A stretch of 47,963 bases of DNA from an alpha proteobacterium AAP38 (GCA_001296005.1 LJHR01000031.1:1-47963); one strand, 5' to 3'; numbered from the stretch's first letter, positions 30,701 to 39,276 are shown. Notes: generated from the letters alone by a model not told the origin. Made by a program: numbers and translations.

Positions 30701-31768
30701 TTACCGGGCCGCCGCCTGTGCGGTGGCAAAGCCGGGCAGGCCGCGGCTATGGCCGGTATCGATATCGACATTGGCGGACAGGCCGGCACGCAGCGGTACC
30801 TGCTGCCCCTCTGCCAGTTGCAGACGGACGGGCACGCGCTGCACCACCTTCACCCAGTTGCCTGTCGCGTTCTGTGCGGGCAGGACGGAGAATTCCGACC
30901 CCGTGCCGGCACCGATGCTGACGACCTTTGCCGTCAGGGTCCGGCCCGGATAGGCATCCAGTTCTATGGTCGCGGTCTGACCCGGCTTCATGTTGGTCAG
31001 GTCGGTTTCCTTGACATTGGCTTCCACATAGGTGGCCTGGGTTTCCACCACGCTCAACATCGACATGCCGGGCAGGGCGAACTGTCCCACACGCAGCCGA
31101 TCCGTCTGGCTCGCGATGCCGTCGGCAGGCGCGTGGACCAGAGTGCGCTCCAGATCCAGGGTGGCCCGGTCACGCGCGGCCAGAGCCTGCATCACGGTCG
31201 GGTGGCTGTCGGTGGCGATGGCAGGGTCACCGCCAAGGTCGGCCAGGGCGGCCGCCACACCCTGCCGGGCCTTGGCAACACCCTGTTCGGCGGCGCGGAG
31301 CTGATTGCGCGCCTCATCCAGTTTGGCCAGGGCGGCATAGCCGTTGCGGGCGAGGCTGGCCTGCCGGTCGTGGTCGCGCTGCCGGAACTCCAGCTCCTGT
31401 TCGGCTTCTGCCAGTTCGGCCCGCTTCTGCGACAGGTCGGCACGCATGCGCTCGACATTCAGCCGGGCGGTCGCGATGGCGGCTTCGGACTGGGCCAGGG
31501 CGATGCGGTAGGGCTGGGCGTCAATCTCGAACAGCACGTCGCCACGCTTCACCGGCATGCTTTCCGCCACATGCACGGCGGTGACCAGACCCTGCACCTC
31601 TGGTGCCACGGCCACCTTGTCCTGCTTCACATAGGCATTGTCTGTGCTGACATAGCGGCCACCGGTGGCCCAGACATAGGCGCCGGTACCCGCCAGCACG
31701 ACCGGCAGGGCCAGGCCCAACGCCAGTCGGCGCCAAGCGGGCAGGGGGCGCTTTGCCGTGTCACTCAT
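30701..31768 (-). CDS. HlyD-family membrane fusion protein (EmrA type)
   Basis: A 355-residue periplasmic adaptor anchored by one N-terminal membrane segment (about 13-31). Next come the biotinyl-lipoyl-like half motif (VQGLVTAVHVAESMPVKRGD), a long helical hairpin (about 90-190, rich in Ala, Glu and Arg) and the second lipoyl half followed by a beta-barrel domain. It links the DHA2 pump to an outer membrane channel. ATG 31768 lies within the last codons of the MarR gene (eight-base overlap), with AGGTG five to eight bases upstream, so it is translationally coupled to the regulator. Confidence 0.92.
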   Translation of the reverse strand: MSDTAKRPLPAWRRLALGLALPVVLAGTGAYVWATGGRYVSTDNAYVKQDKVAVAPEVQGLVTAVHVAESMPVKRGDVLFEIDAQPYRIALAQSEAAIATARLNVERMRADLSQKRAELAEAEQELEFRQRDHDRQASLARNGYAALAKLDEARNQLRAAEQGVAKARQGVAAALADLGGDPAIATDSHPTVMQALAARDRATLDLERTLVHAPADGIASQTDRLRVGQFALPGMSMLSVVETQATYVEANVKETDLTNMKPGQTATIELDAYPGRTLTAKVVSIGAGTGSEFSVLPAQNATGNWVKVVQRVPVRLQLAEGQQVPLRAGLSANVDIDTGHSRGLPGFATAQAAAR

Positions 31769-32207
31769 GATTTTCACCTTTGGAAAGGTTGGTCCGCACC
31801 CGCGACAGCAGATGCATCAGTTGTTCACGCTCCGCCTTGTCCAGGCCGGCCAGCGCTTCCTCATAAATCTCGTCAACCACCAACCGCATGGGGGCCAGCG
31901 CCTCCCGCGCCTTTTCCGTAAGGAACAGTAGCCGGGCGCGGCGGTCGGTCGGGTCGGGCTGACGCTGTACCCAGCCGCCTTCCTCCATCCGGTCCAGAAG
32001 GCGGGTCAGCGTGATCGGTTCCACATCCAGCGCCTCGGCCAGCTCCGCCTGCTTCATCCCCTCCTGTTTGGAGATCTTGAAGATGGCGTGCCATTGGGCG
32101 CGCGTGCTGCCAGTGAAGCGCAGCCGCTGGTCAAAGCGCTTGCGCAGCAGCCGGGCCGTATCCGCCAGGGAGGCGCCGAATGGGGGAGTGGGATCAAGGT
32201 TGCTCAT
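31761..32207 (-). CDS. MarR family regulator of the efflux operon
   Basis: A 148-residue winged-helix regulator. The DNA-binding region is at about 45-85 (MKQAELAEALDVEPITLTRLLDRMEEGGWVQRQ) followed by the wing with DRRARLLFLT; helical dimerisation parts flank it. The start at 32207 gives MSNLDPTPPF; ATG 32213 is also in frame. No Shine-Dalgarno is visible and the promoter leaves a leader of only about two bases, so the mRNA is probably leaderless. As first gene of the operon, with a palindrome between its -35 and -10, it very likely represses itself and the pump until an inducer binds. Confidence 0.92.
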   Translation of the reverse strand: MSNLDPTPPFGASLADTARLLRKRFDQRLRFTGSTRAQWHAIFKISKQEGMKQAELAEALDVEPITLTRLLDRMEEGGWVQRQPDPTDRRARLLFLTEKAREALAPMRLVVDEIYEEALAGLDKAEREQLMHLLSRVRTNLSKGENHE

Positions 32208-32215
32208 AGGCATAC

Positions 32216-32243
32216 ATAATATAAGCATGCTTACTATAAGCAA
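32216..32243 (-). promoter_or_regulatory. Promoter and embedded operator of the MarR-efflux operon
   Basis: On the minus strand, -35 TTGCTT (32243-32238) and -10 TATTAT (32221-32216) are 16 bases apart. A perfect palindrome TAAGCATGCTTA (32222-32233) fills the spacer. Bound MarR would block RNA polymerase. The predicted start near 32209 is two bases before the ATG at 32207. Confidence 0.7.
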
Positions 32244-32290
32244 GGCATGGGCCGCCTTGGCAGCCATGCAGAAATATCGGGGGCACAAAG

Positions 32291-32330
32291 AAAGCCCGCG
32301 CGGACCAGCAGGTCCGCACGGGCTTTATCA
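32291..32330 (-). terminator. Terminator of the alpha/beta hydrolase gene
   Basis: Arms 32291-32306 and 32311-32326 pair over 16 positions with one mismatch around a four-base loop. On the minus strand the stem ends in CTTTCTTTG. It separates the hydrolase gene from the MarR operon. Confidence 0.8.
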
Positions 32331-32356
32331 GCCCTTTCAGATGGTTAGAGATAATG

Positions 32357-33322
32357 TCAGGCGATGCCCCACAGGCGCTTGGCCTCTTCGGCGATCGTGT
32401 CGGGAAACTCCTCCGGGAAGAACAGCATCCCGCCGGGTATCTCCCTCACGCCCATGGCGTTCGGGAACAGGGCGTTCAGATAGGCGGGTGCCTTGGGTGT
32501 GAAAATCGGATCACCAGTGCCCCAGATGATGCGGACGGGCTGTCCTTTCTGGCGCAATACAGCCTCGGTCCCGGCCAGGGAATTGGCTTCCAGGGCCAAG
32601 GCGTAGCCATTGGTCAGGTTCTGGTTGGCGACCAAGGGGGCCAGATACATGTCGATCGTGGCATCCTCCATCCGGGCCGGATAGGTAAAGGTCTGGCCAC
32701 CCAGGCCGATCTTGGAACGGGCGCGGTCATGATCGGCCAGATCGGGGGCCAGCCATTCGCGGGCGAAAGCGCCGGCCTTGGCCCGTTCAATCACGGGCAG
32801 CAAGGCGGGTGGGGGGCAATCAATTTCGGTGTCGCCATTGGTCAGCAGCAGACTGCGCACCCGATCCGGATGTTTCACCAGGAAAAGCTGGGCCACGGCG
32901 ACGCCGCTGTCATTGGCGACGATATCGACATAGCGCTCGCCCAACCCGTCCAGGAAGGCGGCCAGCATGTCGGCCTGTGCCGCCGGTGCCAGACTTTGGC
33001 CGGCCGGCACCTTGGTGTAGCCAAGGCCCATGAAATCCGGGGCCAGACAGCGGCGCCAGGGTGACAGACGCTCCAGCTGTCCGCGCCACTGAAATCCGTT
33101 CAACGGAAATCCGTGCAGGAACAGGGCGGCAGGACCCTGGCCCCGCTCCACATACGCAATGTCGCCGAAGCCGGTTTTCAAAAACCGGCGGGCGGCATTA
33201 AAGGCTCTGGCGTCAAGGGCTTCGACCGCTTGTATAGCGGGGCTGGCAAGGACATGACGCACCGGCAGGGCGGTAGCGGCCAGCAGACCCAGGCTGGACA
33301 GGGCGAAGGAACGGCGGTTCAT
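32357..33322 (-). CDS. Exported alpha/beta hydrolase with Asp nucleophile and no obvious catalytic His
   Basis: A 321-residue alpha/beta hydrolase with a twin-arginine-like signal (NRRSFAL near the start, hydrophobic stretch, cleavage around VLA-SP at residue 26). HGFP (70-73) is the oxyanion loop. The nucleophile elbow reads A-N-D-S-G with Asp138, as in haloalkane dehalogenases and epoxide hydrolases rather than Ser esterases. An acid candidate is Asp271 in WGTGDPIFT. Where family members have GGH before the PEE-P block, this protein has GGM (Met299) followed by LFFPEEFPD, so the usual catalytic His is absent. It may be a subfamily with a different mechanism or a non-enzymatic protein. ATG 33322 is preferred over GTG 33334. 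Divergent from an XRE regulator. Confidence 0.8.
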   Translation of the reverse strand: MNRRSFALSSLGLLAATALPVRHVLASPAIQAVEALDARAFNAARRFLKTGFGDIAYVERGQGPAALFLHGFPLNGFQWRGQLERLSPWRRCLAPDFMGLGYTKVPAGQSLAPAAQADMLAAFLDGLGERYVDIVANDSGVAVAQLFLVKHPDRVRSLLLTNGDTEIDCPPPALLPVIERAKAGAFAREWLAPDLADHDRARSKIGLGGQTFTYPARMEDATIDMYLAPLVANQNLTNGYALALEANSLAGTEAVLRQKGQPVRIIWGTGDPIFTPKAPAYLNALFPNAMGVREIPGGMLFFPEEFPDTIAEEAKRLWGIA

Positions 33323-33423
33323 GGCAGGGCTCACAGTTCTGGTGGACAGGCCACAAGCAATGCCGAGCAGGGGTCATGCCCTCAATGACGCCCCCGATCA
33401 TGGCGATATGACCTGGGAGGTTA

Positions 33424-33453
33424 TTGTCCTGGGCTGCATTCAGCCCTTACGCT
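33424..33453 (+). promoter_or_regulatory. Promoter and operator candidate of the XRE regulator
   Basis: -35 TTGTCC (33424-33429) and -10 TACGCT (33448-33453) are 18 bases apart. A perfect inverted repeat GGGCTG-CATT-CAGCCC (33431-33446) lies in between. The start codon at 33461 follows within eight bases of the -10, so a leaderless transcript is predicted. Confidence 0.45.
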
Positions 33454-33460
33454 GCTCCCC

Positions 33461-34303
33461 ATGATCAAGCCACAGACGCAATCCAACCCCGTCATCTTTC
33501 CGTCCAATGCCAGCCTGGGCGTCATGCTGCGCGAATGGCGGGCGGCGCGACGGTTGAGCCAACTGGATCTGGCCTTGGATGCGGACATTTCCGCCCGGCA
33601 CCTGTCCTATATCGAAACCGGAAAGGCGCAGCCCTCTCGCGAAGTGCTGATGCGGCTAGCGGACGCCCTGGAAATGCCGCTGCGTGAACGTAATGGCTTG
33701 CTTGTGGCCGGCGGCTTCGCCCCGATCTTCCGGGAAACCGGCCTTGGCACGCCGAAGCTGGTGGGGATGAAACAGGCCATTGAGGCCATTCTGGCACAAC
33801 AGGAACCCTATCCGGCCTTCGTGCTGGACCGGCGCTGGAACATCATTCAGGCCAATGCGGCGGCGGCGCGGGTCAATGATTGCGTCACGCGTGGTGCGCC
33901 CGCCCTGCACGACAATATGATGCGGCAGATTTTCAATCCCGGCCCGTTCCGCGACGCTGTGGCGAACTGGCATGAGATTGCCGGGGACCTGCTGCGCCAT
34001 CTGTACCAGGAAGTAGCGATGAACCCGGCCGACCGGATGGCGAAGGCGCTGCTGGATGAATGCCTGCGCTATCCCGATGTGCCAGCCAGCTGGCGCTTCC
34101 GGGACCTGGCGGCGGGGCCGTCACCGATGGTGACTACCATTCTGCACCATCCCGACGGGCGACTTCTGCAGTTCTTCTCCACCATTACCAGCTTTGCGAC
34201 GCCCTATGACGTGACGCTGGACGAGTTGCGCATCGAATGTTGCTTCCCGCTGGATGAGAATACGGCAGCGATCTGCCGTGACCTGCGTGATGGCAAGGCA
34301 TAA
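33461..34303 (+). CDS. XRE-type regulator with MmyB-like ligand-binding domain
   Basis: A 280-residue regulator: an N-terminal helix-turn-helix of the XRE type (about 19-75; LGVMLREWRAARRLSQLDLALDAD, ARHLSYIETGKAQPSREVL) and a C-terminal MmyB-like domain (about 105-270) with the typical PAFVLDRRWNIIQANAAA and the late ILHHPDGRLLQFFSTITSFATP blocks. This family binds small hydrophobic ligands. No ribosome binding site is seen. It is divergent from the alpha/beta hydrolase; such regulators usually control the neighbouring divergent enzyme gene, so a link is likely but inferred. Confidence 0.92.
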   Translation: MIKPQTQSNPVIFPSNASLGVMLREWRAARRLSQLDLALDADISARHLSYIETGKAQPSREVLMRLADALEMPLRERNGLLVAGGFAPIFRETGLGTPKLVGMKQAIEAILAQQEPYPAFVLDRRWNIIQANAAAARVNDCVTRGAPALHDNMMRQIFNPGPFRDAVANWHEIAGDLLRHLYQEVAMNPADRMAKALLDECLRYPDVPASWRFRDLAAGPSPMVTTILHHPDGRLLQFFSTITSFATPYDVTLDELRIECCFPLDENTAAICRDLRDGKA

Positions 34304-34422
34304 CGCCCTTGACATGCCACCCGCGCGCCCGGCCCCCGTTGCGCGACCGCACCCTTCGCCCTAGGGTCATTGTCCATGGGGGCGCCTTTGGACGGGCAGC
34401 CCGGAAGAAATAAGGGTAGGCC

Positions 34423-35595
34423 ATGCCTTTCACGGCGAAGATCCTTCTGCTCGGCTCGGGTGAGTTGGGGCGTGAGTTTGTCATTTCCGCCAAGCGTCTG
34501 GGCGCGCAGGTCATCGCGTGTGATGCCTATGATAATGCGCCGGCCATGCAGGTGGCCGACGGGCGGGAGGTTTTCCCCATGCTGGACGGCGACAAGCTGC
34601 GCGCCGCCGTGGAAAAGCACCAGCCGGACTTTATCGTGCCGGAGGTGGAAGCCATCCGTACCGAGATGCTGGCCGAACTGGAAAGCGAAGGCTTCACGGT
34701 GGTGCCGTCGGCCCGTGCCACGCAGATGACCATGAACCGTGATCGTATCCGCGAACTGGCCGCTGTCGATCTCGGCCTGCGGACCAGCAAGTACCGTTAT
34801 GCCGAAAGCTTTGATGAAGTGAAGGCGGCCATTGCCCATACCGGCCTGCCCTGTGTGATCAAGCCCGTCATGTCGTCGTCCGGCAAGGGCCAGAGCACCG
34901 TCAGGGAAGAAGGCGCGCTTGAAGCTGCCTGGAAATATGCCGTGGCCAACATGCGCGGCGACCGGGCCAAGGTGATCGTCGAGGAGTTCATTCCGTTCGA
35001 ATATGAGATCACCCTGCTGACCGTGCGGACCAAGGACGGCATCGTCTTCTGCCTGCCCATCGGTCACCGTCAGAAACGCGGTGATTACCAGGAAAGCTGG
35101 CAGCCGATGGGCATGCGGCCCGACCTGCTGAAGTCGGCACAGGATATGGCGGCCAAGGTCGTCAACGACCTGGGTGGCCATGGCATTTTCGGGGTGGAGT
35201 TCTTTGTGACCAAGGATGAGGTCATCTTCTCCGAACTGAGCCCCCGCCCGCATGATACCGGTATGGTCACCCTGACCTCGCAGAACCTGTCGGAATTCGA
35301 CCTGCATGCCCGCGCCATTCTGGGCCTGCCGATTCCGGCGGTCGAACTCTATGGCCCTTCGGCCAGCGCCGTGATTCTGGCCGACCGCGAGGCCAGGGAG
35401 TTTGCCTTTACCGGTCTGGCCAACGCCCTGTTCACGGGTCGTCCGGATCAGGCGGTTGATGTCCGCCTGTTCGGCAAGCCGACCACGCGCCCCTATCGCC
35501 GCATGGGCGTGGCCCTTGCGCGGGGCACCGACACGGATGAGGCGCGGGCAACCGCCTATGAGGCGGCCTCGCGCATCCGTATCGATTACAAGTGA
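34423..35595 (+). CDS. purT: Formate-dependent phosphoribosylglycinamide formyltransferase (PurT)
   Basis: Uses formate and ATP to formylate GAR in purine synthesis, the folate-independent alternative to PurN. An ATP-grasp enzyme of 390 residues (E. coli PurT has 392). Blocks: LLLGSGELGREF (8-19) in the preATP-grasp domain, DFIVPEVEAIRTEML around residue 70-84, the ATP loop KPVMSSSGKGQS (147-158), and ELSPRPHDTGMVT near 272-284. No purine genes are adjacent; instead its stop overlaps an MFS transporter (TGATG), suggesting coupled expression of unclear meaning. The 119 bases upstream hold no strong promoter that I can defend. Confidence 0.96.
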   Translation: MPFTAKILLLGSGELGREFVISAKRLGAQVIACDAYDNAPAMQVADGREVFPMLDGDKLRAAVEKHQPDFIVPEVEAIRTEMLAELESEGFTVVPSARATQMTMNRDRIRELAAVDLGLRTSKYRYAESFDEVKAAIAHTGLPCVIKPVMSSSGKGQSTVREEGALEAAWKYAVANMRGDRAKVIVEEFIPFEYEITLLTVRTKDGIVFCLPIGHRQKRGDYQESWQPMGMRPDLLKSAQDMAAKVVNDLGGHGIFGVEFFVTKDEVIFSELSPRPHDTGMVTLTSQNLSEFDLHARAILGLPIPAVELYGPSASAVILADREAREFAFTGLANALFTGRPDQAVDVRLFGKPTTRPYRRMGVALARGTDTDEARATAYEAASRIRIDYK

Positions 35596-36812
35596 TGACG
35601 GCCAGCCCGCCGCCTTTCAGCGCCATGACCGGCATCCAAACCGGCAGCCCGGCTTTCCGCCGGGTGTCTCTGGCCTTGTTCGCGGCGGGCTTTTCCACCT
35701 TTGCCCTTCTCTATCATGTGCAGCCTTTACTGCCGTTGCTGGCCGATGGGTTCGGTGTGGCGCCGGCGGAGGCAGCGCTGGCTCTTTCCCTTGCCACCGG
35801 TTTCCTGTCGGTTTCGCTCCTGCTGTCCGGTGCCCTAGCCGATATTTTCGGGCGCAAGCCGGTGATGGTGGCATCGCTGACCCTTTCCGCGCTGTTGACC
35901 CTGCTGACCGCCATCATCCCGTCCTGGCACGGGCTGTTGCTGGCGCGTGCCCTGTTCGGGGTGACGCTGGCGGGGCTGCCGGCGGTGGCGATGGCCTATC
36001 TGGGGGAGGAAATGCACCCGTCCGCATTGGACAGGGCCATGGGTCTTTATATTGCGGGATCGGCGATGGGCGGCATGGCGGGGCGGCTGGTTACCGGCGT
36101 CGTCGTCGATTTTCTGCCCTGGCAGGCGGCGACCATCGGGATCGGACTGATGGGGTTGCTGGCCGCTTTCGCGGTCTGGCGGTTATTGCCGGTGTCGGCG
36201 GGATTTGTGCGGCGGCCTGCACGGCCGGGCCTGATGCTGACCGCGCTGGCAGCTCCGCTGCGTCGGGCCGATCTGCGGCTGCTGTTCGCGCAGGGTTTCC
36301 TGCTGATGGGCGGCTTCATCACCATCTTCAATTACATGGGTTTCCGTCTTCTGCTGTCGCCCTTCGACCTGCCGCAGTCGGTCGTGGCGCTGATTTTCAG
36401 CGCCTATCTGCTGGGCATGGGGTCGTCCTCCACCGTGGGCCGCTTGACGGTACGGTGGGGCCGGGCACCGGTGATGGTGGGGGCCGTGCTGATCATGACG
36501 GCGGGTGTCGCCCTGACGCTTGCGGACACGCTCTACACCATTGTCCCCGGTATCGCGCTAATGACATTCGGCTTCTTCGGTGCGCATTCAATCACCAGCG
36601 GCTGGGTCGGGGCGCTGGCCCCCGCCACCGGCAAGGCGCAGTCATCATCCCTCTACCTCTTCTCTTATTATATGGGTTCCAGCCTTGTTGGGGCCGGTGG
36701 GGGCGTTATCTGGGCCGCATGGGGCTGGGGCGGACTGGTAGCGGTGGTCGGTTTTATGCTGATCCTCTCACTTTTCGCCATCGCTGCCTTGTCGCGCATG
36801 ACGCGGGGCTGA
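35595..36812 (+). CDS. Major facilitator superfamily transporter (YnfM-like)
   Basis: A 405-residue, 12-segment MFS transporter. The first segment follows a short N-terminus; LFGVTLAGLPAVAMAYLGEEM and the ALADIFGRKPVMVASL loop (motif A between segments 2 and 3, about 79-93) are clear. The sequence resembles the YnfM/YdhP-like group of drug or sugar exporters. ATG 35595 overlaps the purT stop as TGATG; a GTG one codon earlier is also possible. The next gene begins three bases after its stop. Substrate unknown; nothing suggests purine transport beyond position. Confidence 0.9.
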   Translation: MTASPPPFSAMTGIQTGSPAFRRVSLALFAAGFSTFALLYHVQPLLPLLADGFGVAPAEAALALSLATGFLSVSLLLSGALADIFGRKPVMVASLTLSALLTLLTAIIPSWHGLLLARALFGVTLAGLPAVAMAYLGEEMHPSALDRAMGLYIAGSAMGGMAGRLVTGVVVDFLPWQAATIGIGLMGLLAAFAVWRLLPVSAGFVRRPARPGLMLTALAAPLRRADLRLLFAQGFLLMGGFITIFNYMGFRLLLSPFDLPQSVVALIFSAYLLGMGSSSTVGRLTVRWGRAPVMVGAVLIMTAGVALTLADTLYTIVPGIALMTFGFFGAHSITSGWVGALAPATGKAQSSSLYLFSYYMGSSLVGAGGGVIWAAWGWGGLVAVVGFMLILSLFAIAALSRMTRG

Positions 36813-36815
36813 GGC

Positions 36816-37757
36816 ATGGATACGATCCTCAACATCATCCTGCCGGTCTTCGGCCTGGTCGCCATCGGCTTCGTAGTCGGCAGACCGCCGGTATTTCCGG
36901 CGGATTTCGCCAAATCACTTTCGAATTTCATCTTCTATTTGGCGCTGCCCTGTCTGCTGTTCCGGTCCATGGCGGCCAGGGGCCTGCCGCATGGCGACGA
37001 GATGAACTTGGTGGCGGCCTATTATCTGGCGCTGACCGCCATCATGTTGGCCAGTTTCCTTTATGCCCGCTGGGTCTATCGGGAAACGCTTGGCGGGGCG
37101 GCCACGCTGATGCTGGGGTCGTGTTTCTCCAACACGGTGCTGGTTGGGGTTCCCTTGATGCTGGCGGCCTTTGGGCAGGCGGGGTTGCAGCAGATGCTGC
37201 TGCTGGTCACGGGGCACGCCGCGTGGCTGATCGGGATCGCAACGGTCCTGGCGGAGGCGTCCAGGGCGGGCAAGGGCGGTGGTGCCCTGCGCATCGCGGG
37301 CCAGACCATGGCGGCCCTGGTCAAGAACCCCGTGATCATCGCCATTCTGTCAGGCTTGGCCTTTGGTACCACCGGTCTGACTATTCCTGGGCCGATCGAC
37401 GGCATGATCCGCATGCTGGGTGAAGCTGCCGTGCCCTGTTCCCTGTTCGCGCTGGGCGCCAGTCTGGTGGGGTTGACCGTCACTGACCTTGTTGGCCGAA
37501 CGCTGTTCATGACGATGGTTAAACTGTTCATGCTGCCGGCTGCGGTGTTTGTTTCAGGCCGTTACATTTTCGATTTGCCCCCGCTGACCCTGGCGGTTGC
37601 GGTGACGACGGCCAGCATGCCAAGCGGTATGAACGCGTTTCTCTTCGCCCAGCGTTACGAAACCCATGTGGCCCGTACCGCCAGCTCGACCATGTTAACC
37701 ACGTTATTCTCTGCGCTGACCACAGGTCTGGTCATCGATATTTTTCGTGGCGGCTGA
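36816..37757 (+). CDS. AEC (auxin efflux carrier) family transporter
   Basis: A 313-residue membrane protein with about ten hydrophobic segments of the AEC family, which includes bacterial malonate and other organic-acid carriers. Visible features are the N-terminal ILNIILPVFGLVAIGFVVGR, LSNFIFYLALPCLLFRSM (about 35-52), and the conserved C-terminal TASMPSGMNAFLFAQRYE (about 267-284). It is three bases behind the MFS gene and likely cotranscribed with purT and that gene. Substrate not readable. Confidence 0.92.
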   Translation: MDTILNIILPVFGLVAIGFVVGRPPVFPADFAKSLSNFIFYLALPCLLFRSMAARGLPHGDEMNLVAAYYLALTAIMLASFLYARWVYRETLGGAATLMLGSCFSNTVLVGVPLMLAAFGQAGLQQMLLLVTGHAAWLIGIATVLAEASRAGKGGGALRIAGQTMAALVKNPVIIAILSGLAFGTTGLTIPGPIDGMIRMLGEAAVPCSLFALGASLVGLTVTDLVGRTLFMTMVKLFMLPAAVFVSGRYIFDLPPLTLAVAVTTASMPSGMNAFLFAQRYETHVARTASSTMLTTLFSALTTGLVIDIFRGG

Positions 37758-37803
37758 ATTTACGTGTCTTTGTGCGCTTTTTGATCGCAGCCGCAATAAT
37801 TCG

Positions 37804-37854
37804 TTACATGCGTGAAACCATGTGTGACTTTCCGCGACAATCTTCCGCATGTAA
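37804..37854. promoter_or_regulatory. Paired opposed 9-bp repeats upstream of the RND efflux operon
   Basis: TTACATGCG (37804-37812) and CGCATGTAA (37846-37854) are perfect inverted copies whose centres are 42 bases apart, about four helical turns. Between them CATGCGTG and CATGTGTG form a near-direct repeat. This suggests two face-aligned regulator sites in the efflux operon's promoter region. The regulator is not encoded next to the operon. Confidence 0.35.
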
Positions 37855-37909
37855 TGTCCGGCAATAGGACGGGGGGAACGTTGTTCATCGCAGGGGGCGG
37901 TGGGCAGCG

Positions 37910-39250
37910 GTGGATCGCCCTCGCCCGGTAGCCGCGCCCGTTGTCGCGGCCCCGACGATGGTGAACGATATGACGGTGCAGCCTCTTCACACCCGCCCTG
38001 GCCATGATGGCAACGATAATCGGCCCAATCTTCCGGGTGGCCAGCGCTGGACCCCGCCGGGCGGGCGGCGTCCGTCCAAGCTGAAGTGGATATTGCTGGG
38101 CACCGTGGTTGTGGCGCTGGCCGGGGCCGGCGCCTATTTGGCGTTCAAGCCCAAGCAGGCTGCTGATGGCAAGCCCGCCGCCGCTGCGGAGAAGGGCGAA
38201 AAGGACAGCTCCTCCATCCTGACCGTGACGGCGGTGAAGGCGACGGCAAGCGATGTGCCGCGTCAGCTGCTGGTCACCGGCTCCCTGGCTTCCTGGGATG
38301 AACTGCCCATCGGGACCCAGACATCCGGCCTCGCCATCACCGAGGTTCTGGTCGATGAAGGCGACAAGGTGAAGGCCGGGCAGTTGCTGGCCCGTTTCGA
38401 TGACAAGGTGCTGCGCGCCGATCTTCTGTCGCGTGAGGCGTCGCTGCGTGAGGCGCAGGCCCTGGCCGCAGAGGCGGAGGCCAATATCCGCCGTGCCGAG
38501 GAACTGGCCCGCACCGGCGCCATCTCCACCCGTGACCTCGATGCCCGCCGGTCAACAGCGCTGACCACCAAGGCCCGCGTCGGCGTGGCAGAAGCAGCCC
38601 GTGCCCAGGCCACGGCGCGTCTGGCCCAGACGGAGGTGCGTGCACCGACCGATGGCACAATCGCCAAGCGTAATGCCCGTCTGGGTGCAGTTATGTCCGC
38701 CGGTGGTACCGAACTGTTCCGCATCATTCGCGACGACCGTGTCGAACTGCTGGCCGAGGTTCCGGAAATCGATATACGGCAACTGGCTGTCGGTCAGACG
38801 GCAGAATTGTCGGCAGTTGATATCAACGGCAAGCCCTTCATCGGTACCATCCGCATCATCTCCCCCGTGGTTGATACCAAGACGCGTATCGGCACCGTGA
38901 AGATCGATGTGCCGCATGATCCGTATCTGCGGCCCGGCATGTTCCTGACGGCCCGCGTCCGCACCGGCACGCAGAGCGCACCGGTCCTCCCCGAAGAGGC
39001 CGTGGTCTACCGCGATGCCAAGAGCTGGGCCGTGGTGGTCGATGCCGCCAAGGATGACAAGGGGCATCACACCGTGACGGCGCGGGAGGTGCAGACCGGT
39101 CCGCGCGATGGCAACCGTCTGGCCATTCTGTCCGGCCTGAAGCCGGGTGAGGATGTGGTGCTGACGGGTGCTGGCTACCTGAAGACCGGCGACAAGGTGA
39201 TCATCACCCCGACGCCGGCCGACAAGGTCAACCCGCTTCCCGCCAACTGA
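37910..39250 (+). CDS. RND efflux periplasmic adaptor subunit
   Basis: A membrane fusion protein of up to 446 residues linking the RND pump to an outer membrane channel. A Pro- and Gly-rich cytoplasmic N-terminus precedes a single membrane anchor at about 60-78 (ILLGTVVVALAGAGAYLAF). Then come the lipoyl half motif (SGLAITEVLVDEGDKVKAGQLLARFDD), a short helical hairpin (about 165-235), the second half (VRAPTDGTIAKRNARLGAVM) and barrel and membrane-proximal domains. The start is uncertain: GTG 37910 follows a G-rich stretch, while ATG 37958 and ATG 37970 are in frame and would shorten the N-terminus by 16 or 20 residues. First gene of a two-gene operon. Confidence 0.9.
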   Translation: MDRPRPVAAPVVAAPTMVNDMTVQPLHTRPGHDGNDNRPNLPGGQRWTPPGGRRPSKLKWILLGTVVVALAGAGAYLAFKPKQAADGKPAAAAEKGEKDSSSILTVTAVKATASDVPRQLLVTGSLASWDELPIGTQTSGLAITEVLVDEGDKVKAGQLLARFDDKVLRADLLSREASLREAQALAAEAEANIRRAEELARTGAISTRDLDARRSTALTTKARVGVAEAARAQATARLAQTEVRAPTDGTIAKRNARLGAVMSAGGTELFRIIRDDRVELLAEVPEIDIRQLAVGQTAELSAVDINGKPFIGTIRIISPVVDTKTRIGTVKIDVPHDPYLRPGMFLTARVRTGTQSAPVLPEEAVVYRDAKSWAVVVDAAKDDKGHHTVTAREVQTGPRDGNRLAILSGLKPGEDVVLTGAGYLKTGDKVIITPTPADKVNPLPAN

Positions 39251-39276
39251 CCGCTGATTAGAGAAAGGCACCGGAC

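Noticed and set aside
35402-37423. A 673-codon plus-strand frame across purT, the MFS gene and the AEC gene
   Set aside because: It is out of frame with three recognisable genes and has no domain of its own.
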